A stretch of DNA of 64,000 nt from Paenibacillus pasadenensis (GTDB taxonomy: Bacteria; Bacillota; Bacilli; Paenibacillales; Paenibacillaceae): assembly GCF_023715725.1 (NCBI RefSeq), contig NZ_JAMBOT010000015.1, positions 37,558-101,557 on the forward strand, in the 5' to 3' direction. Both the position numbers and the translations under genes were made by a program. Below are positions 25,514-34,260 of the stretch, one piece after another. Under the pieces are notes generated by a model. The model ran no database searches. It was not told the origin of the DNA and saw nothing but the letters and a program-made list of their open reading frames with translations. How positions within the stretch are numbered: position 1 is the first letter of the stretch; each line of letters opens with the position of its first letter.

Positions 25514-27130
25514 ATGAACATGAAAAAGATGATTATACCCGTACTGACTCTAGCTCTTGCGGTGCCAGCAGGCGCTGCCGCTGCAGCTCCCGCCCAAGCG
25601 GCAGCTCAGCCGTCGGCCGTTACGCCGGCCGCCGATCTGAGAGCAAGCCTCGACCAGCTGCTTTCCGAGCATTTTGCGCTGGCTGTCGCCGCTATGACCA
25701 AAGCCTACGACGGCTCCAAGGATGCAGCAGCCGCGCTTAAAGCGCTGGACCAGAACGCGCTGGATATGCTTCCGGCCATTGAATCGCTGTACGGTAAAGC
25801 CGGCGCCGACGAGTTCGGCCGCATTTTCCGGGGGCATAACCAAGCAACGGATGAACTGGCTAAAGCAGTGAAAATGAACAATGCGGATGCCAAAAAAGCG
25901 GCGGAAGCGAAGGTGCAGAGCTTCGTGGATGAATTCTCCAGCTTCCTGGCCGCAGCAACGGGCAACAAGCTTCCGAAGGAAGCTGCCATGCAAGCGATTA
26001 AGCTGCATGAAAGCCAGGTGCAGACTGTGTTTGACGAGTATGCTGCAGGCGATTACGCCGATGCCTACAAGGCCTACCGCGAAGGCTACAAAACGATGTT
26101 TACAATCAGCAAAGCGCTGTCGGGCGCCATCGTCGCTCAGATGCCGGAGAAGTTCGCCGGTTCGAAGCCGGACACCAAAGCAGCCGATCTGCGCTCCGCT
26201 CTGAACCAGCTCGTCTCGGAGCATGTGGCGCTGTCGGTGCTGCAAATGCAGAAGCAATGGGACGGTGCCAAGGATTCGCAAGCTCTCGTAGCCGCTGAAG
26301 CGATGAATACGGCCGATTGGAAAGCGGCGATTGGCTCCCTGTACGGCAGCGCCGGAGCGGACGGCTTTGAGAAGCTTTGGACGGGCGACCACATTAACGC
26401 GCAGGCCGATTATGTGACCGCCGTCAAAAATAACGATGCAGCCGCTAAACAAGCGGTGCAAGGGCGCATCAACAACTTTGCCAAAGAATTCGGAGCCTTC
26501 CTGGGATCGGCTACCGGCGGTAATCTGCCTGCGGCTGCTGCAACCGAGGCGCTGATGAAACATGAAGCGCAAATTCAAACGGCGCTTGATCAGTATGCTG
26601 CGGGTCAATATGACGCTGCTTATGCAACCGGACGCGAAGGCTTCAAATTTGTATTTGGAGTCGGTCAAGGGCTTGGCGGCGCGATTGTGACCCAGATGAA
26701 GGATAAATTCATGGAGGAAGCTCCGACGCCAATGCCTACTGAGCCGTCAACTACGACGGTATGGATGAAGCTGAACAGCAAGCAGCTTCAGGTTAACGGC
26801 TCCGCAACGCAGATGGACACAACTCCGGTTTTGTGGAACGGCATGACGTATATTCCGCTGCGCTTCCTGAGCGAGGGCATCGGCGCTACGGTATCGTTTG
26901 ACAACAAATCCAAAGCAGTGTGGGTAAGCGCCGGCTCCGACAAGCTTGGCTTCTGGATCGGCAAAAACAGCTATTCGGTTAATGGAGCTGCGCAAAAAGC
27001 TCCTGCAGCTCCCGTAATTGACAAAAACGGCCGAACGCTCGTACCGCTGCGTTTCATTGCCGAGCTGCTGAACTGGCATGTGATGTATACGGCTAAGGAC
27101 GGCTCCATCACACTGACCTCCGCCAGCTAA
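25514..27130 (+). CDS. Secreted protein with duplicated helical domain and C-terminal copper-amine-oxidase-N-like domain
   Basis: 538 residues from ATG 25514 (AGGAG eight bases upstream). Signal peptide at about 1-27. Two tandem repeats of about 175 residues (about 40-214 and 223-399) share ADLR..L.QL.SEH.AL, LYG.AGAD.F, KNNDA/KMNNAD, HE.Q.Q and QYAAG.Y..AY blocks and are all-helical. Each repeat keeps a Glu-His, a second His (GH or GDH) and a His-Glu at matching places, which could bind metal. From about 415 to the end lies the Cu_amine_oxidN1-type beta domain (GMTYIPLRFLSEGIGATVSF, TLVPLRFIAELL), a common Paenibacillus wall or matrix module, not an amine oxidase. Confidence 0.85.
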   Translation: MNMKKMIIPVLTLALAVPAGAAAAAPAQAAAQPSAVTPAADLRASLDQLLSEHFALAVAAMTKAYDGSKDAAAALKALDQNALDMLPAIESLYGKAGADEFGRIFRGHNQATDELAKAVKMNNADAKKAAEAKVQSFVDEFSSFLAAATGNKLPKEAAMQAIKLHESQVQTVFDEYAAGDYADAYKAYREGYKTMFTISKALSGAIVAQMPEKFAGSKPDTKAADLRSALNQLVSEHVALSVLQMQKQWDGAKDSQALVAAEAMNTADWKAAIGSLYGSAGADGFEKLWTGDHINAQADYVTAVKNNDAAAKQAVQGRINNFAKEFGAFLGSATGGNLPAAAATEALMKHEAQIQTALDQYAAGQYDAAYATGREGFKFVFGVGQGLGGAIVTQMKDKFMEEAPTPMPTEPSTTTVWMKLNSKQLQVNGSATQMDTTPVLWNGMTYIPLRFLSEGIGATVSFDNKSKAVWVSAGSDKLGFWIGKNSYSVNGAAQKAPAAPVIDKNGRTLVPLRFIAELLNWHVMYTAKDGSITLTSAS

Positions 27131-27202
27131 AACGGATTGTTTTGAGCAGGCCAGAACATTTAGGCGGTTCCGTTCGTTATAGAGAATGGAGGTGCTGCAC
27201 CT

Positions 27203-27667
27203 ATGAATAAACGAACATCTAAAAACCGACTATATGCGCTTTCGAGCGCCGTTCTGCTGCTCGTGCTGGCCGGGTGCTCGGGTAATGCCGACAATCAGGA
27301 AGGGACAACGTCTCCTTCTCCATCCCCGTCGCCGGTAATCAGCTCAAGCCCGTCGCCTTCTCCATCTGTTTCTCCGTCGCCTTCGCCAGCACCGTCGTCT
27401 TCGGGGAATGAGACGGAGGAGCCGGGTTCCGGGCAGGGGGAGACGAAACAAGCCGAGGGCAAATTTGTAGGCTTGGCGGACTCTCATACCGTTGAAATTG
27501 AAATCGACGGGAAGGCGCAGGCGTTCCAGCTCAGCGAGGCGGTTCAAGAGACAGCGAATCAGCTGGCAGAAGGGGACGCCGTATCGATTGAGTACACAGA
27601 AGAGGCTGTGGATGGAGATGCTTCCTTAAAACAGCTCACGATTACTTCTTTGACCAAAAAAGGTTAA
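27203..27667 (+). CDS. Lipoprotein with Ser/Pro-repeat linker
   Basis: 154 residues; GGAGGT nine bases before ATG. Signal peptide with lipobox VLAGC, then a Ser-Pro repeat linker of about 35 residues (about 38-75) that would span the wall, then a compact C-terminal domain of about 75 residues (KFVGLADSHTVEIEIDG). That domain resembles small beta-barrel lipoprotein domains of Bacillales, but I cannot name a family. Confidence 0.75.
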   Translation: MNKRTSKNRLYALSSAVLLLVLAGCSGNADNQEGTTSPSPSPSPVISSSPSPSPSVSPSPSPAPSSSGNETEEPGSGQGETKQAEGKFVGLADSHTVEIEIDGKAQAFQLSEAVQETANQLAEGDAVSIEYTEEAVDGDASLKQLTITSLTKKG

Positions 27668-27701
27668 CAGAGCTGCCTGCATACCAGGCGCAGTGATCCT
27701 T

Positions 27702-27731
27702 ATCCGGACAGCAGATGCTGTCCGGATTTTT
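27702..27731 (+). terminator. Intrinsic terminator of the lipoprotein gene
   Basis: ATCCGGACAGCA and TGCTGTCCGGAT form a perfect 12-bp stem with a 2-base loop (GA), followed by TTTTTG. Confidence 0.85.
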
Positions 27732-27928
27732 GTTTGTCCACAACATTATCCCCAGTATGAACAGGGCAGCGGGGGCTTAATATAAAGGTTTTGCAAATTT
27801 TGCCCACTTATCCACAGGATAAGTTATACACATGTAAACATCCTCTTGTCCCGCAAATTGTGAATAAAAGCTTCCCGGAGCGCGCATACCAAGGGAGATT
27901 GTGCACAGATTGGCAGGAGGGGTTAAGG

Positions 27929-28810
27929 ATGAAAAAAAGCATACTCGCAGCTGCGGGCAGCTTGCTGCTCGTTTCGGCCGCAGCGCTTCCGTCCAGCGCT
28001 GGAGCGTCCCAGAGCGCAGTCGTTCATGATGCTAATTATGTCGTTCCAATAGCGGCAGAATTGCCCCCGCATCACGGCGAGGATGTGCAGGCGGCAGGCT
28101 GGAGCAAGGCCTATCATTTCGGATTTAAAAAAAGTCAAAACGGCGCGCTTCCATCTATAGCGGAGGAAGGTTTTATGCCGATGGTGGAAAAGCACGGGGC
28201 AGTGTTTCTAGGGAATACGGCGGAAAAAGAGCTGTATCTGACGTTCGACAACGGGTATGAAAAGGACGGGCTGACGGGCAAAATTCTCGACGTGCTCAAG
28301 GAGAAGCAGGTTCCGGCAATCTTTTTCATTACGGGACATTACGTAAAAACCGAGCCGGAGCTGGTTAAGCGGATGACGTCGGAAGGCCATCTCGTCGGCA
28401 ATCATTCCTGGAGCCATCCCGATATGAGCACGCTGCCGCAGGATAAAATCCGTAAAGAGCTGGCGGACGTCAAACAGGCGGTTGCCGGGCTGACCGGCGT
28501 GCAGAAGATGGACTATTTAAGGCCGCCAAGAGGAATTTTTAGCGAAACGATGCTGGCAGCAAGCGCCGCTGAAGGCTACCGGAATATTTTCTGGTCGGTC
28601 GCTTACAAGGATTGGGATACGTCCGCTCAAAAAGGTGCGGATTATGCATATCGCAGCGTAATGGCTCAGCTTCATCCCGGCGCGGTCATTTTGCTGCATG
28701 CGGTGTCGAGCGACAATGCGGGAGCGTTGAGCCGCATCATTGACGGAGCCCGGTCGCAGGGTTATACCTTTAAAAGCCTCGATCAAATGGAAAAGCGTAC
28801 GTATCGCTAA
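27929..28810 (+). CDS. pdaA: Polysaccharide deacetylase, PdaA-like (delta-lactam-forming de-N-acetylase)
   Basis: 293 residues from ATG 27929 (AGGAGGGG upstream; an ORF start at 27791 lacks a site). Signal peptide at about 1-27. The NodB domain has the PdaA-specific variant LTFDNGYE instead of TFDDG, the zinc motif HLVGNHSWSHPD, YLRPPRGIFS, and the late GAVILLHAVSSDNA. PdaA deacetylates muramic acid so that muramic delta-lactam can form in spore cortex, hence this supports a spore-forming host. Stands alone; expression would be in the forespore, but no sigma-G promoter was verified. Confidence 0.88.
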   Translation: MKKSILAAAGSLLLVSAAALPSSAGASQSAVVHDANYVVPIAAELPPHHGEDVQAAGWSKAYHFGFKKSQNGALPSIAEEGFMPMVEKHGAVFLGNTAEKELYLTFDNGYEKDGLTGKILDVLKEKQVPAIFFITGHYVKTEPELVKRMTSEGHLVGNHSWSHPDMSTLPQDKIRKELADVKQAVAGLTGVQKMDYLRPPRGIFSETMLAASAAEGYRNIFWSVAYKDWDTSAQKGADYAYRSVMAQLHPGAVILLHAVSSDNAGALSRIIDGARSQGYTFKSLDQMEKRTYR

Positions 28811-28875
28811 ATATTGGTAAAAATTAGGCGAAGAGGTAAAACTTAATGACTCCACTACGAGTAAGAGCCGTTGCC

Positions 28876-28905
28876 AAATTAGGATACCCTATGGTATCCT
28901 AATTT
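28876..28905 (+). terminator. Intrinsic terminator or operator palindrome after pdaA
   Basis: A perfect 13-bp inverted repeat (AAATTAGGATACC / GGTATCCTAATTT, loop CTAT) followed by TGTGTTTTGG. It can end pdaA transcription, but its symmetry and position 54 bases before the AHSA1/ArsR genes also fit a binding site for the ArsR repressor. Confidence 0.6.
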
Positions 28906-28958
28906 TGTGTTTTGGCATGTCCTAATCTCAAATTACAGAATAATGGAGGAATTATAAG

Positions 28959-29384
28959 ATGAGCATATCCTCGCGCCAGCTGCCGGAAGTCCGCCAGGTA
29001 CAAGTGATTAAAGCGCCGATTGATAAAGTGTGGCAGGCTGCCGCAACTTCGGAAGGAATCGCTTCGTGGTTTATGCCCAATACGTTTCGTCCGGAGGAAG
29101 GGGCGGAATTCATTTTGCGCTCGGGGCCGTTCGGCGACTCTCCATGTGTCGTAACCGAGCTGTCTCCGCCTCATAAGCTTTCGTTCAAGTGGAGCAAGGA
29201 TTGGACGGTCACCTTTTTGCTGAAGGAGCTTGAGCCAGGCGTTACGGAGTTCACGCTGATTCATTCCGGCTGGCTGGAGGAAGGCGTAACCGAGTTCGGC
29301 CAGCCGCATAGCGAAGTGCGCGAGCGGATGGGCGGCGGCTGGGTCGGCATCGTCAAAAAGCTGGCGTCTGTTTTGGAGAGCTAG
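28959..29384 (+). CDS. SRPBCC / AHSA1-like protein
   Basis: 141 residues; TGGAGGAATT before ATG. The N-terminal IKAPIDKVWQAAATSEGIASWF and the C-terminal GGWVGIVKKLASVLE belong to the activator-of-Hsp90-ATPase-1-like branch of the START/SRPBCC fold, which builds a hydrophobic pocket. The ligand is unknown. It is two bases upstream of an ArsR gene, the standard two-gene arrangement in Firmicutes and actinobacteria, in which the regulator represses the pair. Confidence 0.9.
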   Translation: MSISSRQLPEVRQVQVIKAPIDKVWQAAATSEGIASWFMPNTFRPEEGAEFILRSGPFGDSPCVVTELSPPHKLSFKWSKDWTVTFLLKELEPGVTEFTLIHSGWLEEGVTEFGQPHSEVRERMGGGWVGIVKKLASVLES

Positions 29385-29386
29385 AG

Positions 29387-29797
29387 GTGGGACTGCAGAA
29401 GCCGAAGCCCGATGTTTATCAGGCGATCGCCGATCCGACGCGGCGGCAAATGCTTCTGCTGCTGCAGGATGCAGGCGAGCTGCCGCTTAAAGAAGTAACA
29501 CCCCATTTTTCCATGACGCGGGCGGCCGTTTCGAAGCATCTTCATATTTTGTCCGATGCGGGACTTGTGCGGGAGCGGAAGGTCGGGCGGGAAACGCGCT
29601 ACCAAATGAACCCCGATCCGCTTCTGGAATTGCGGCGCTGGCTGGCGTATTTCGACCTTTATTGGGAGAACAAGCTGAACGCCCTGCGGCTATTGGTTGA
29701 AGAACCGGAGACGCAAACGCAGACGCAGGAGCATTTGGAGCGACAGCCGGACAATGGCGGCTTGAAGCCATTTTTTGGCGGCGACAGCGGCATTTAA
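29387..29797 (+). CDS. ArsR family transcriptional regulator (autorepressor type)
   Basis: 136 residues from GTG 29387. Winged helix at about 8-85: YQAIADPTRRQMLLLLQDAG, then recognition helix region MTRAAVSKHLHILSDAGLV. No metal-binding ELCVCDL motif, so it is of the SdpR-like, non-metal group. The C-terminal 30 residues are Gln/Thr/Glu-rich. It probably represses itself and the AHSA1 gene. Confidence 0.9.
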   Translation: MGLQKPKPDVYQAIADPTRRQMLLLLQDAGELPLKEVTPHFSMTRAAVSKHLHILSDAGLVRERKVGRETRYQMNPDPLLELRRWLAYFDLYWENKLNALRLLVEEPETQTQTQEHLERQPDNGGLKPFFGGDSGI

Positions 29798-29894
29798 CGG
29801 GTTGTTTGCTCATGAAGCCCTCTTGTGTTAACATGTAACTATTATAGTTACATTTGCGGGCGGAGTTTTGCCGCCGGAAAGGCAGGTTCACTTC

Positions 29895-30614
29895 ATGAAA
29901 GTGGAAATTTGGTCGGATTACGCTTGTCCGTTCTGTTATATCGGCAAAAGGAAGTTCCAGGAGGCGCTGGCTGCTTTTGAGCATAAAGACGAGGTTGAGG
30001 TTGTTTATCGCAGCTTCGAGCTTGATCCTGGCACAAAGTACGTTCCAGGCAGCAATATCCATGACATTCTTGCTGATAAGTACGGCGCTACATCGGATCA
30101 GATTCGGGCGAACAACGCCAATCTGGGCCGTCAGGCGGCGGATATGGGATTGACCTTTAACTTTGACGACATCAAGCGGGGCAGCACGTTTGACGCGCAT
30201 CGCCTGATGGCATGGGCGGTAGAAAAGGGCAAAGGCGACGTTATGGCGGAGCGTTTGTTCAAGGCGTACTTTACGGATGGCCTGCTGCTGGAGGACCGCA
30301 GCGTGCTCGCCGGACTGGTCGCTGAGGCTGGATTGCCGCAGGCAGAGGCGGAGGAAGTGCTCGCTTCCGAACGCTACAGCGAGCTGGTGCGCGCCGAGGA
30401 AGGAATCGGCTCCGAGCTGGGCATTCGCGGCGTGCCGTTTTACGTGCTTGATCGTAAGCTTGGCGTTTCCGGAGCCCAGTCGCCAGCGGCGTTCCTGCAG
30501 GTGCTGCAGCAGGCTTGGGCAGAGCAGGAGCAGAGCGGATCATCCAGCGCAGAGGTTGAAGACGGAGCGGCTTGCGCGCCTGACGAAGCCTGCGAGCTTC
30601 CCGGCAAGGAATAA
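29895..30614 (+). CDS. DsbA family oxidoreductase (FrnE-like)
   Basis: 239 residues from ATG 29895; an upstream in-frame ATG at 29868 is not preceded by a site. Thioredoxin fold with active site CPFC (WSDYACPFCYIGKRKF), helical insertion in the middle, and the cis-Pro loop GIRGVPFYVLDRKLGVSGAQ. No signal peptide: cytoplasmic, as usual for FrnE-type 2-hydroxychromene-isomerase-like oxidoreductases. The acidic C-terminus carries two Cys (ACAPDEAC), perhaps a second redox pair. Single gene with its own terminator. Confidence 0.9.
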   Translation: MKVEIWSDYACPFCYIGKRKFQEALAAFEHKDEVEVVYRSFELDPGTKYVPGSNIHDILADKYGATSDQIRANNANLGRQAADMGLTFNFDDIKRGSTFDAHRLMAWAVEKGKGDVMAERLFKAYFTDGLLLEDRSVLAGLVAEAGLPQAEAEEVLASERYSELVRAEEGIGSELGIRGVPFYVLDRKLGVSGAQSPAAFLQVLQQAWAEQEQSGSSSAEVEDGAACAPDEACELPGKE

Positions 30615-30626
30615 GAGCATGGCATG

Positions 30627-30674
30627 AAAAAAAGGCCGCCCCAGGCGTCGTTTGCGACGAGGGGCGGTCTTTTT
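30627..30674. terminator. Bidirectional intrinsic terminator between convergent genes
   Basis: GGCCGCCCC / GGGGCGGTC lower stem with CGTCG/CGACG above; A-run on the left and T-run on the right, serving the DsbA-like gene and the ZIP gene. Confidence 0.85.
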
Positions 30675-30678
30675 CGCA

Positions 30679-31452
30679 TTATTGGCCTAATGTATGGGTC
30701 ATTGCAATCATCACGATTAAACCTACGATGAACGAAAACGTCGCGGCGCGTTCGTTGCCGTCGCCATGGCTTTCGGGGATCAACTCCTTGTACACGACAA
30801 ACAGCATCGCTCCGGCCGCAAAAGCAAGGCCGTACGGCACAATCGGTTCAATGACGGATACAAAGCTGACTCCTGCAAGCGCGGCGAGCAGCTCCAGCCC
30901 GCCGGTGCCGATGGACATGAGCACCGCATGACCTCGGCGCATCCCTTGGGTAATCAGGAAAAGCGCGGTCAGGAAGCCTTCGGGGATATTTTGCATTCCG
31001 ATGCTGACTGCCACGATCGGCCCAAGCTGGGCTTCGCTGCTCCCATAGCTGACGCCGACGGATAGTCCTTCCGGCAAGTTATGCAGCGCCATGGCGGTCA
31101 GAAACAGCATGGAGCTGCGGTCCATCCCGAACCATTTTCGCGAGGCTGCCATACTGCCCGGAGACAGATCGACGTTGGAGTCATGCGACGGATCGGTATG
31201 AGGAATAAGCAGCTCCAGCAGCATCAGGACGATCGTTCCAAGCAGGATGCCCACCGTGAGCGTAAGCATATTCGACAGCTTAAGGGCGCTCGGAATGAGG
31301 CCGTATGTGGAGGCGGCAACCATAATTCCAGCCGTAAAAGCCAGAAGAACGTCCTTGCCTCTATGGGTAATATTCGTGAAAAACAAGGCAGGAAGTGCCC
31401 CGACAATGGTGCACACTGCCGTCGCCAAGCTGCCAAGCAGGATTGGATTCAT
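30679..31452 (-). CDS. ZIP family metal transporter
   Basis: 257 residues; AAGGAGTTTAT before ATG. Eight membrane segments; the metal-path motifs are MALHNLPEGLSVGVSYGS and IGMQNIPEGFLTALFL, and a His-containing loop between segments three and four (PHTDPSHDS) may bind metal. Bacterial ZIPs import zinc, iron or manganese. No regulator is adjacent. Confidence 0.92.
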   Translation of the reverse strand: MNPILLGSLATAVCTIVGALPALFFTNITHRGKDVLLAFTAGIMVAASTYGLIPSALKLSNMLTLTVGILLGTIVLMLLELLIPHTDPSHDSNVDLSPGSMAASRKWFGMDRSSMLFLTAMALHNLPEGLSVGVSYGSSEAQLGPIVAVSIGMQNIPEGFLTALFLITQGMRRGHAVLMSIGTGGLELLAALAGVSFVSVIEPIVPYGLAFAAGAMLFVVYKELIPESHGDGNERAATFSFIVGLIVMIAMTHTLGQ

Positions 31453-31641
31453 ATAAACTCCTTAGGATCGAAGCGTCTCCGCTTTTTCTGTTAGGGTATG
31501 CTGGGGAGGGCGGGTTATGCCGGTTGCCCGAAATCCTTGCTTAATGTTCTTTCCTCCGCCGCTTCTCAAGAGTAAAATGAAGCACAAAGGCTGTTGGAGG
31601 GCGAAACGGATTCCAAGTCTCTCCCGTGAGGAGTATACCAT

Positions 31642-32253
31642 ATGTTGAACGAAATCATGTCCTATATGACTGAGGAACGTTTGCTAGAGTTGCTGGACCG
31701 CTACCGGTCCTTCGGGCCGCTGCCGGGCATCTTGCTCACGTTTCTTAAATCATTCATTCCTCCGCTGCCGACCCTGCTGATCGTTGGCGTTAATGCAGCG
31801 GTTTACGGTCTTTGGGCCGGTTTTCTTTATTCGTGGATCGGTATCGTCGGCGGCTGCATGACGACGTTTCTTATCGTGCGGGCTGCCGCAGGACACCGGC
31901 TTGCCCGCCGCTGGGCGGACAAGCCTAAGGTGCAGGCCAGCATGGGCTGGATTCGCCGCAATGCGTTCAGTTACGTATTTGTGCTAAGCCTGTTCCCTGT
32001 CGGCCCGTTTGTTTTGGTCAATATGGCTGCAGCCGTGTCGCGCATGAGTGTCGCCCGTTTTTTTACGGCGATTGCCATAGGCAAAGGAATTATGGTGCTT
32101 ACCGTTTCCTATGTCGGCCATGATGTGGCTCGTTTTTACCGTGATCCGGTTCAACTGCTCTACGTTGTTGTGTTTATTTTTGCCTCCTGGTATGTGTGCA
32201 AGCGTATTGAAGCAAAATACATGAATCAGCAAGCGGTGGATGAGCGATCCTGA
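31642..32253 (+). CDS. TVP38/TMEM64 family membrane protein
   Basis: 203 residues; GAGGAG eight bases before ATG. DedA-like SNARE-associated fold: FLKSFIPPLPTLLIVGVNAAVYG, a re-entrant loop with GIVGGCMTTFLIVRAAAG, and LFPVGPFVLVNMAA. Integral membrane, probably a lipid scramblase or transporter-like function as known for the superfamily; substrate unknown. The terminator overlaps its stop. Confidence 0.9.
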   Translation: MLNEIMSYMTEERLLELLDRYRSFGPLPGILLTFLKSFIPPLPTLLIVGVNAAVYGLWAGFLYSWIGIVGGCMTTFLIVRAAAGHRLARRWADKPKVQASMGWIRRNAFSYVFVLSLFPVGPFVLVNMAAAVSRMSVARFFTAIAIGKGIMVLTVSYVGHDVARFYRDPVQLLYVVVFIFASWYVCKRIEAKYMNQQAVDERS

Positions 32254-32276
32254 CAGACTGTTGTCAGGATTGTTTT
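32247..32276 (+). terminator. Intrinsic terminator overlapping the TVP38 gene stop
   Basis: ATCCTGACA / TGTCAGGAT stem with a 6-nt loop, followed by TGTTTT; the stem contains the TGA stop codon. Confidence 0.8.
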
Positions 32277-32409
32277 GTTATAGTTGTAAAGCATCCGGAA
32301 TTTAATCCGTCTGAAGGCTGATTTTATGCCCGGGGTACATGGCTATAATAATTGGGTATGCGTCCGGCGGAGAAGCCGGCAGCACAAGGAAAGGAAGAGG
32401 ATCAAACGT

Positions 32410-34050
32410 ATGAATCAGACCTCACGCAACAACACGGGCCTGGTTATCGCCGGCTTGCTGCTTGGCATGCTGATGGCGTCCATGGACCAAACGATCGTGT
32501 CAACGGCAATGGGGACGATTGTAGGGGAGTTAGGAGGGCTCGACAAATTCGTCTGGGTTACTTCAGCTTATATGGTCGCGGAAATGGCTGGTATGCCGAT
32601 TTTCGGCAAGCTGTCCGATATGTACGGCAGAAAGAGATTTTTTGTGTTTGGACTTATCGTATTTATGATTGGTTCTGCTCTTTGCGGCATTGCCCAATCG
32701 ATTGAGCAGCTGGCTATATACCGGGCCATTCAAGGCCTTGGCGGCGGCGCGATGATTCCAGTCGCATTTACAATTATGTTCGATGCCGTTCCGGCAGAGA
32801 AACGCGGCAAGCTGGGCGGTTTGTTCGGCGCCGTATTCGGTCTTTCCAGTATTTTCGGCCCGCTGCTTGGGGCGTACATTACGGATTACATTCACTGGAA
32901 CTGGATTTTTTACATCAACCTGCCCCTTGGTCTACTCGCACTTGTGTTCGTTTGGGCTTTCTACAAGGAGTCCGCAAAGCACAGCCGCCAGGAAATCGAC
33001 TGGGGCGGAGCGGCTACGCTTGTCGGCGCCGTCATCTGTCTGATCTTTGCGCTTGAGCTTGGCGGCAAAACGATTGGCGGAACGACCTACGCTTGGGATT
33101 CCGCGCTCATTCTTGGACTGTTCGGCGGTTTTGCGCTGCTGGCTGTGCTGTTTGTTATGTTCGAGCTGCGCGCCAAGGAGCCGATCATTACGTTCCGCAT
33201 GTTCCGCAGCCAAGTATACGCGTCCAGTAACCTGATTGGTATTTTCGCGGGCGCGGCGTTTGTCACTGCATCGATGTACATTCCAATATTTATCTCCGGC
33301 GTAATGGGCGGCAAGGCGACCAACTCCGGTCTCGTGCTGCTGCCGATGATGGTCGGTTCCGTAGTAACGGCCACATTGGGCGGTTTCCTGATGACCAAGT
33401 TTAAGTACCGCACGCTTATGATTCCGACGCTCGCTCTGCTTGTCATTGGCCTCGGCCTGCTCACGACAATTTCCGGCGGCACGAACATCTGGATCTTGAG
33501 GCTGTTTATGGTGCTTGTCGGACTTGGCATCGGCGCGTCCTTCTCCGTACTGAGCAATGCCGGCATGTTCTCCGTGCCAGTGCAGGACCGCGGCGCAGCC
33601 AGCTCCACGCTGAACTTCCTGCGGGCGCTTGGCATGGCGCTTGGCATTACGATTTTCGGCATTATCCAAAGCCACCTGTTCTCCAATAAACTGGCCAAAG
33701 TGCTTGGTGCTGGAGGCGGAGCTGAGCCGGGTGCAGCTGCTGGCGCCGACGCCGCTGGAGCAGGCGGCACGGCTGGCGGAGCTGTTGCTGGAGCGGCGGA
33801 CGGGGCCGGGCTTCCAGGCTTTACGCTGCATGATCCGCGCGAGCTGATGGACCCGGCTATGCGCGCCAAAATTCCGCCGGATCTGCTGGAGAAAATTACG
33901 GGCGAACTATCCTCCTCGATCGTCCAAACCTTCGCTTGGGCGCTCATTCCGGCAGCGCTTGCCCTGATCTTTGCTTTCTTCATGGGCAACGGCAAAATGG
34001 ATCCTCAAGCCGTGGCCGAGCAAGAGCGGGAGTATGCCGCTGGTCACTAA
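32410..34050 (+). CDS. MFS transporter, DHA2 (14-TM multidrug exporter) family
   Basis: 546 residues from ATG 32410 (AAGGAAGAGG upstream); an ORF start at 32326 lacks a site. Motif A is GKLSDMYGRKRFFVFG, motif C about GAVFGLSSIFGPLLGAYI, and the DHA2 N-terminus is MLMASMDQTIVSTAMGTI. An unusual Ala/Gly-rich insertion of about 40 residues, at about residues 436-475, lies in the loop before the last membrane segment. Likely proton-driven export of drugs or metabolites; no regulator is adjacent. Confidence 0.92.
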   Translation: MNQTSRNNTGLVIAGLLLGMLMASMDQTIVSTAMGTIVGELGGLDKFVWVTSAYMVAEMAGMPIFGKLSDMYGRKRFFVFGLIVFMIGSALCGIAQSIEQLAIYRAIQGLGGGAMIPVAFTIMFDAVPAEKRGKLGGLFGAVFGLSSIFGPLLGAYITDYIHWNWIFYINLPLGLLALVFVWAFYKESAKHSRQEIDWGGAATLVGAVICLIFALELGGKTIGGTTYAWDSALILGLFGGFALLAVLFVMFELRAKEPIITFRMFRSQVYASSNLIGIFAGAAFVTASMYIPIFISGVMGGKATNSGLVLLPMMVGSVVTATLGGFLMTKFKYRTLMIPTLALLVIGLGLLTTISGGTNIWILRLFMVLVGLGIGASFSVLSNAGMFSVPVQDRGAASSTLNFLRALGMALGITIFGIIQSHLFSNKLAKVLGAGGGAEPGAAAGADAAGAGGTAGGAVAGAADGAGLPGFTLHDPRELMDPAMRAKIPPDLLEKITGELSSSIVQTFAWALIPAALALIFAFFMGNGKMDPQAVAEQEREYAAGH

Positions 34051-34057
34051 TCTTGTT

Positions 34058-34094
34058 AAGCCGCCTGTCCGATTCCGGACAGGCGGCTTTTTTT
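34058..34094 (+). terminator. Intrinsic terminator of the MFS gene
   Basis: AAGCCGCCTGTCCG and CGGACAGGCGGCTT form a perfect stem, followed by TTTTTT. It insulates the BMC operon. Confidence 0.9.
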
Positions 34095-34134
34095 GATATC
34101 CGATGCCGAAGCGCTCTGAACTTATGGAAGTTTG

Positions 34135-34163
34135 TTGACTAAAATGGTGTAAGCGCTTATAAT
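34135..34163 (+). promoter_or_regulatory. Sigma-A promoter of the BMC (eut) operon
   Basis: TTGACT and a perfect TATAAT are separated by exactly 17 bases. This is near consensus, so the operon should be controlled by repression. A CAA-rich stretch at 34168-34190 follows and could carry DeoR half sites. Confidence 0.8.
34148..34161 (+). promoter_or_regulatory. cre site overlapping the BMC promoter
   Basis: TGTAAGCGCTTATA matches 13 of 14 positions of the cre consensus and covers the spacer and -10, so CcpA would block RNA polymerase when preferred sugars are present. Confidence 0.7.
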
Positions 34164-34260
34164 TCAACTAACAAACAACAACAATCAACATAAATCCAAA
34201 TGAAGTGTTCGCGTTAAACGACGAATGAAAAGCTTTAATAAATCGGAATAGGGTGGCTTT

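Noticed and set aside
25550..26668. Minus-strand frame of 372 codons
   Set aside because: Mirror of the helical-repeat gene, whose GC-skewed third positions leave the opposite frame open.
27310..27410. Repeat region as mobile or CRISPR signal
   Set aside because: It codes the Ser-Pro linker of a lipoprotein; codon-level repeat explains it.
34095..34260. Cobalamin riboswitch or ANTAR hairpins ahead of the BMC operon
   Set aside because: No B12-box-like sequence and no twin hairpin with terminator was seen; only promoter, cre and CAA-rich sequence.
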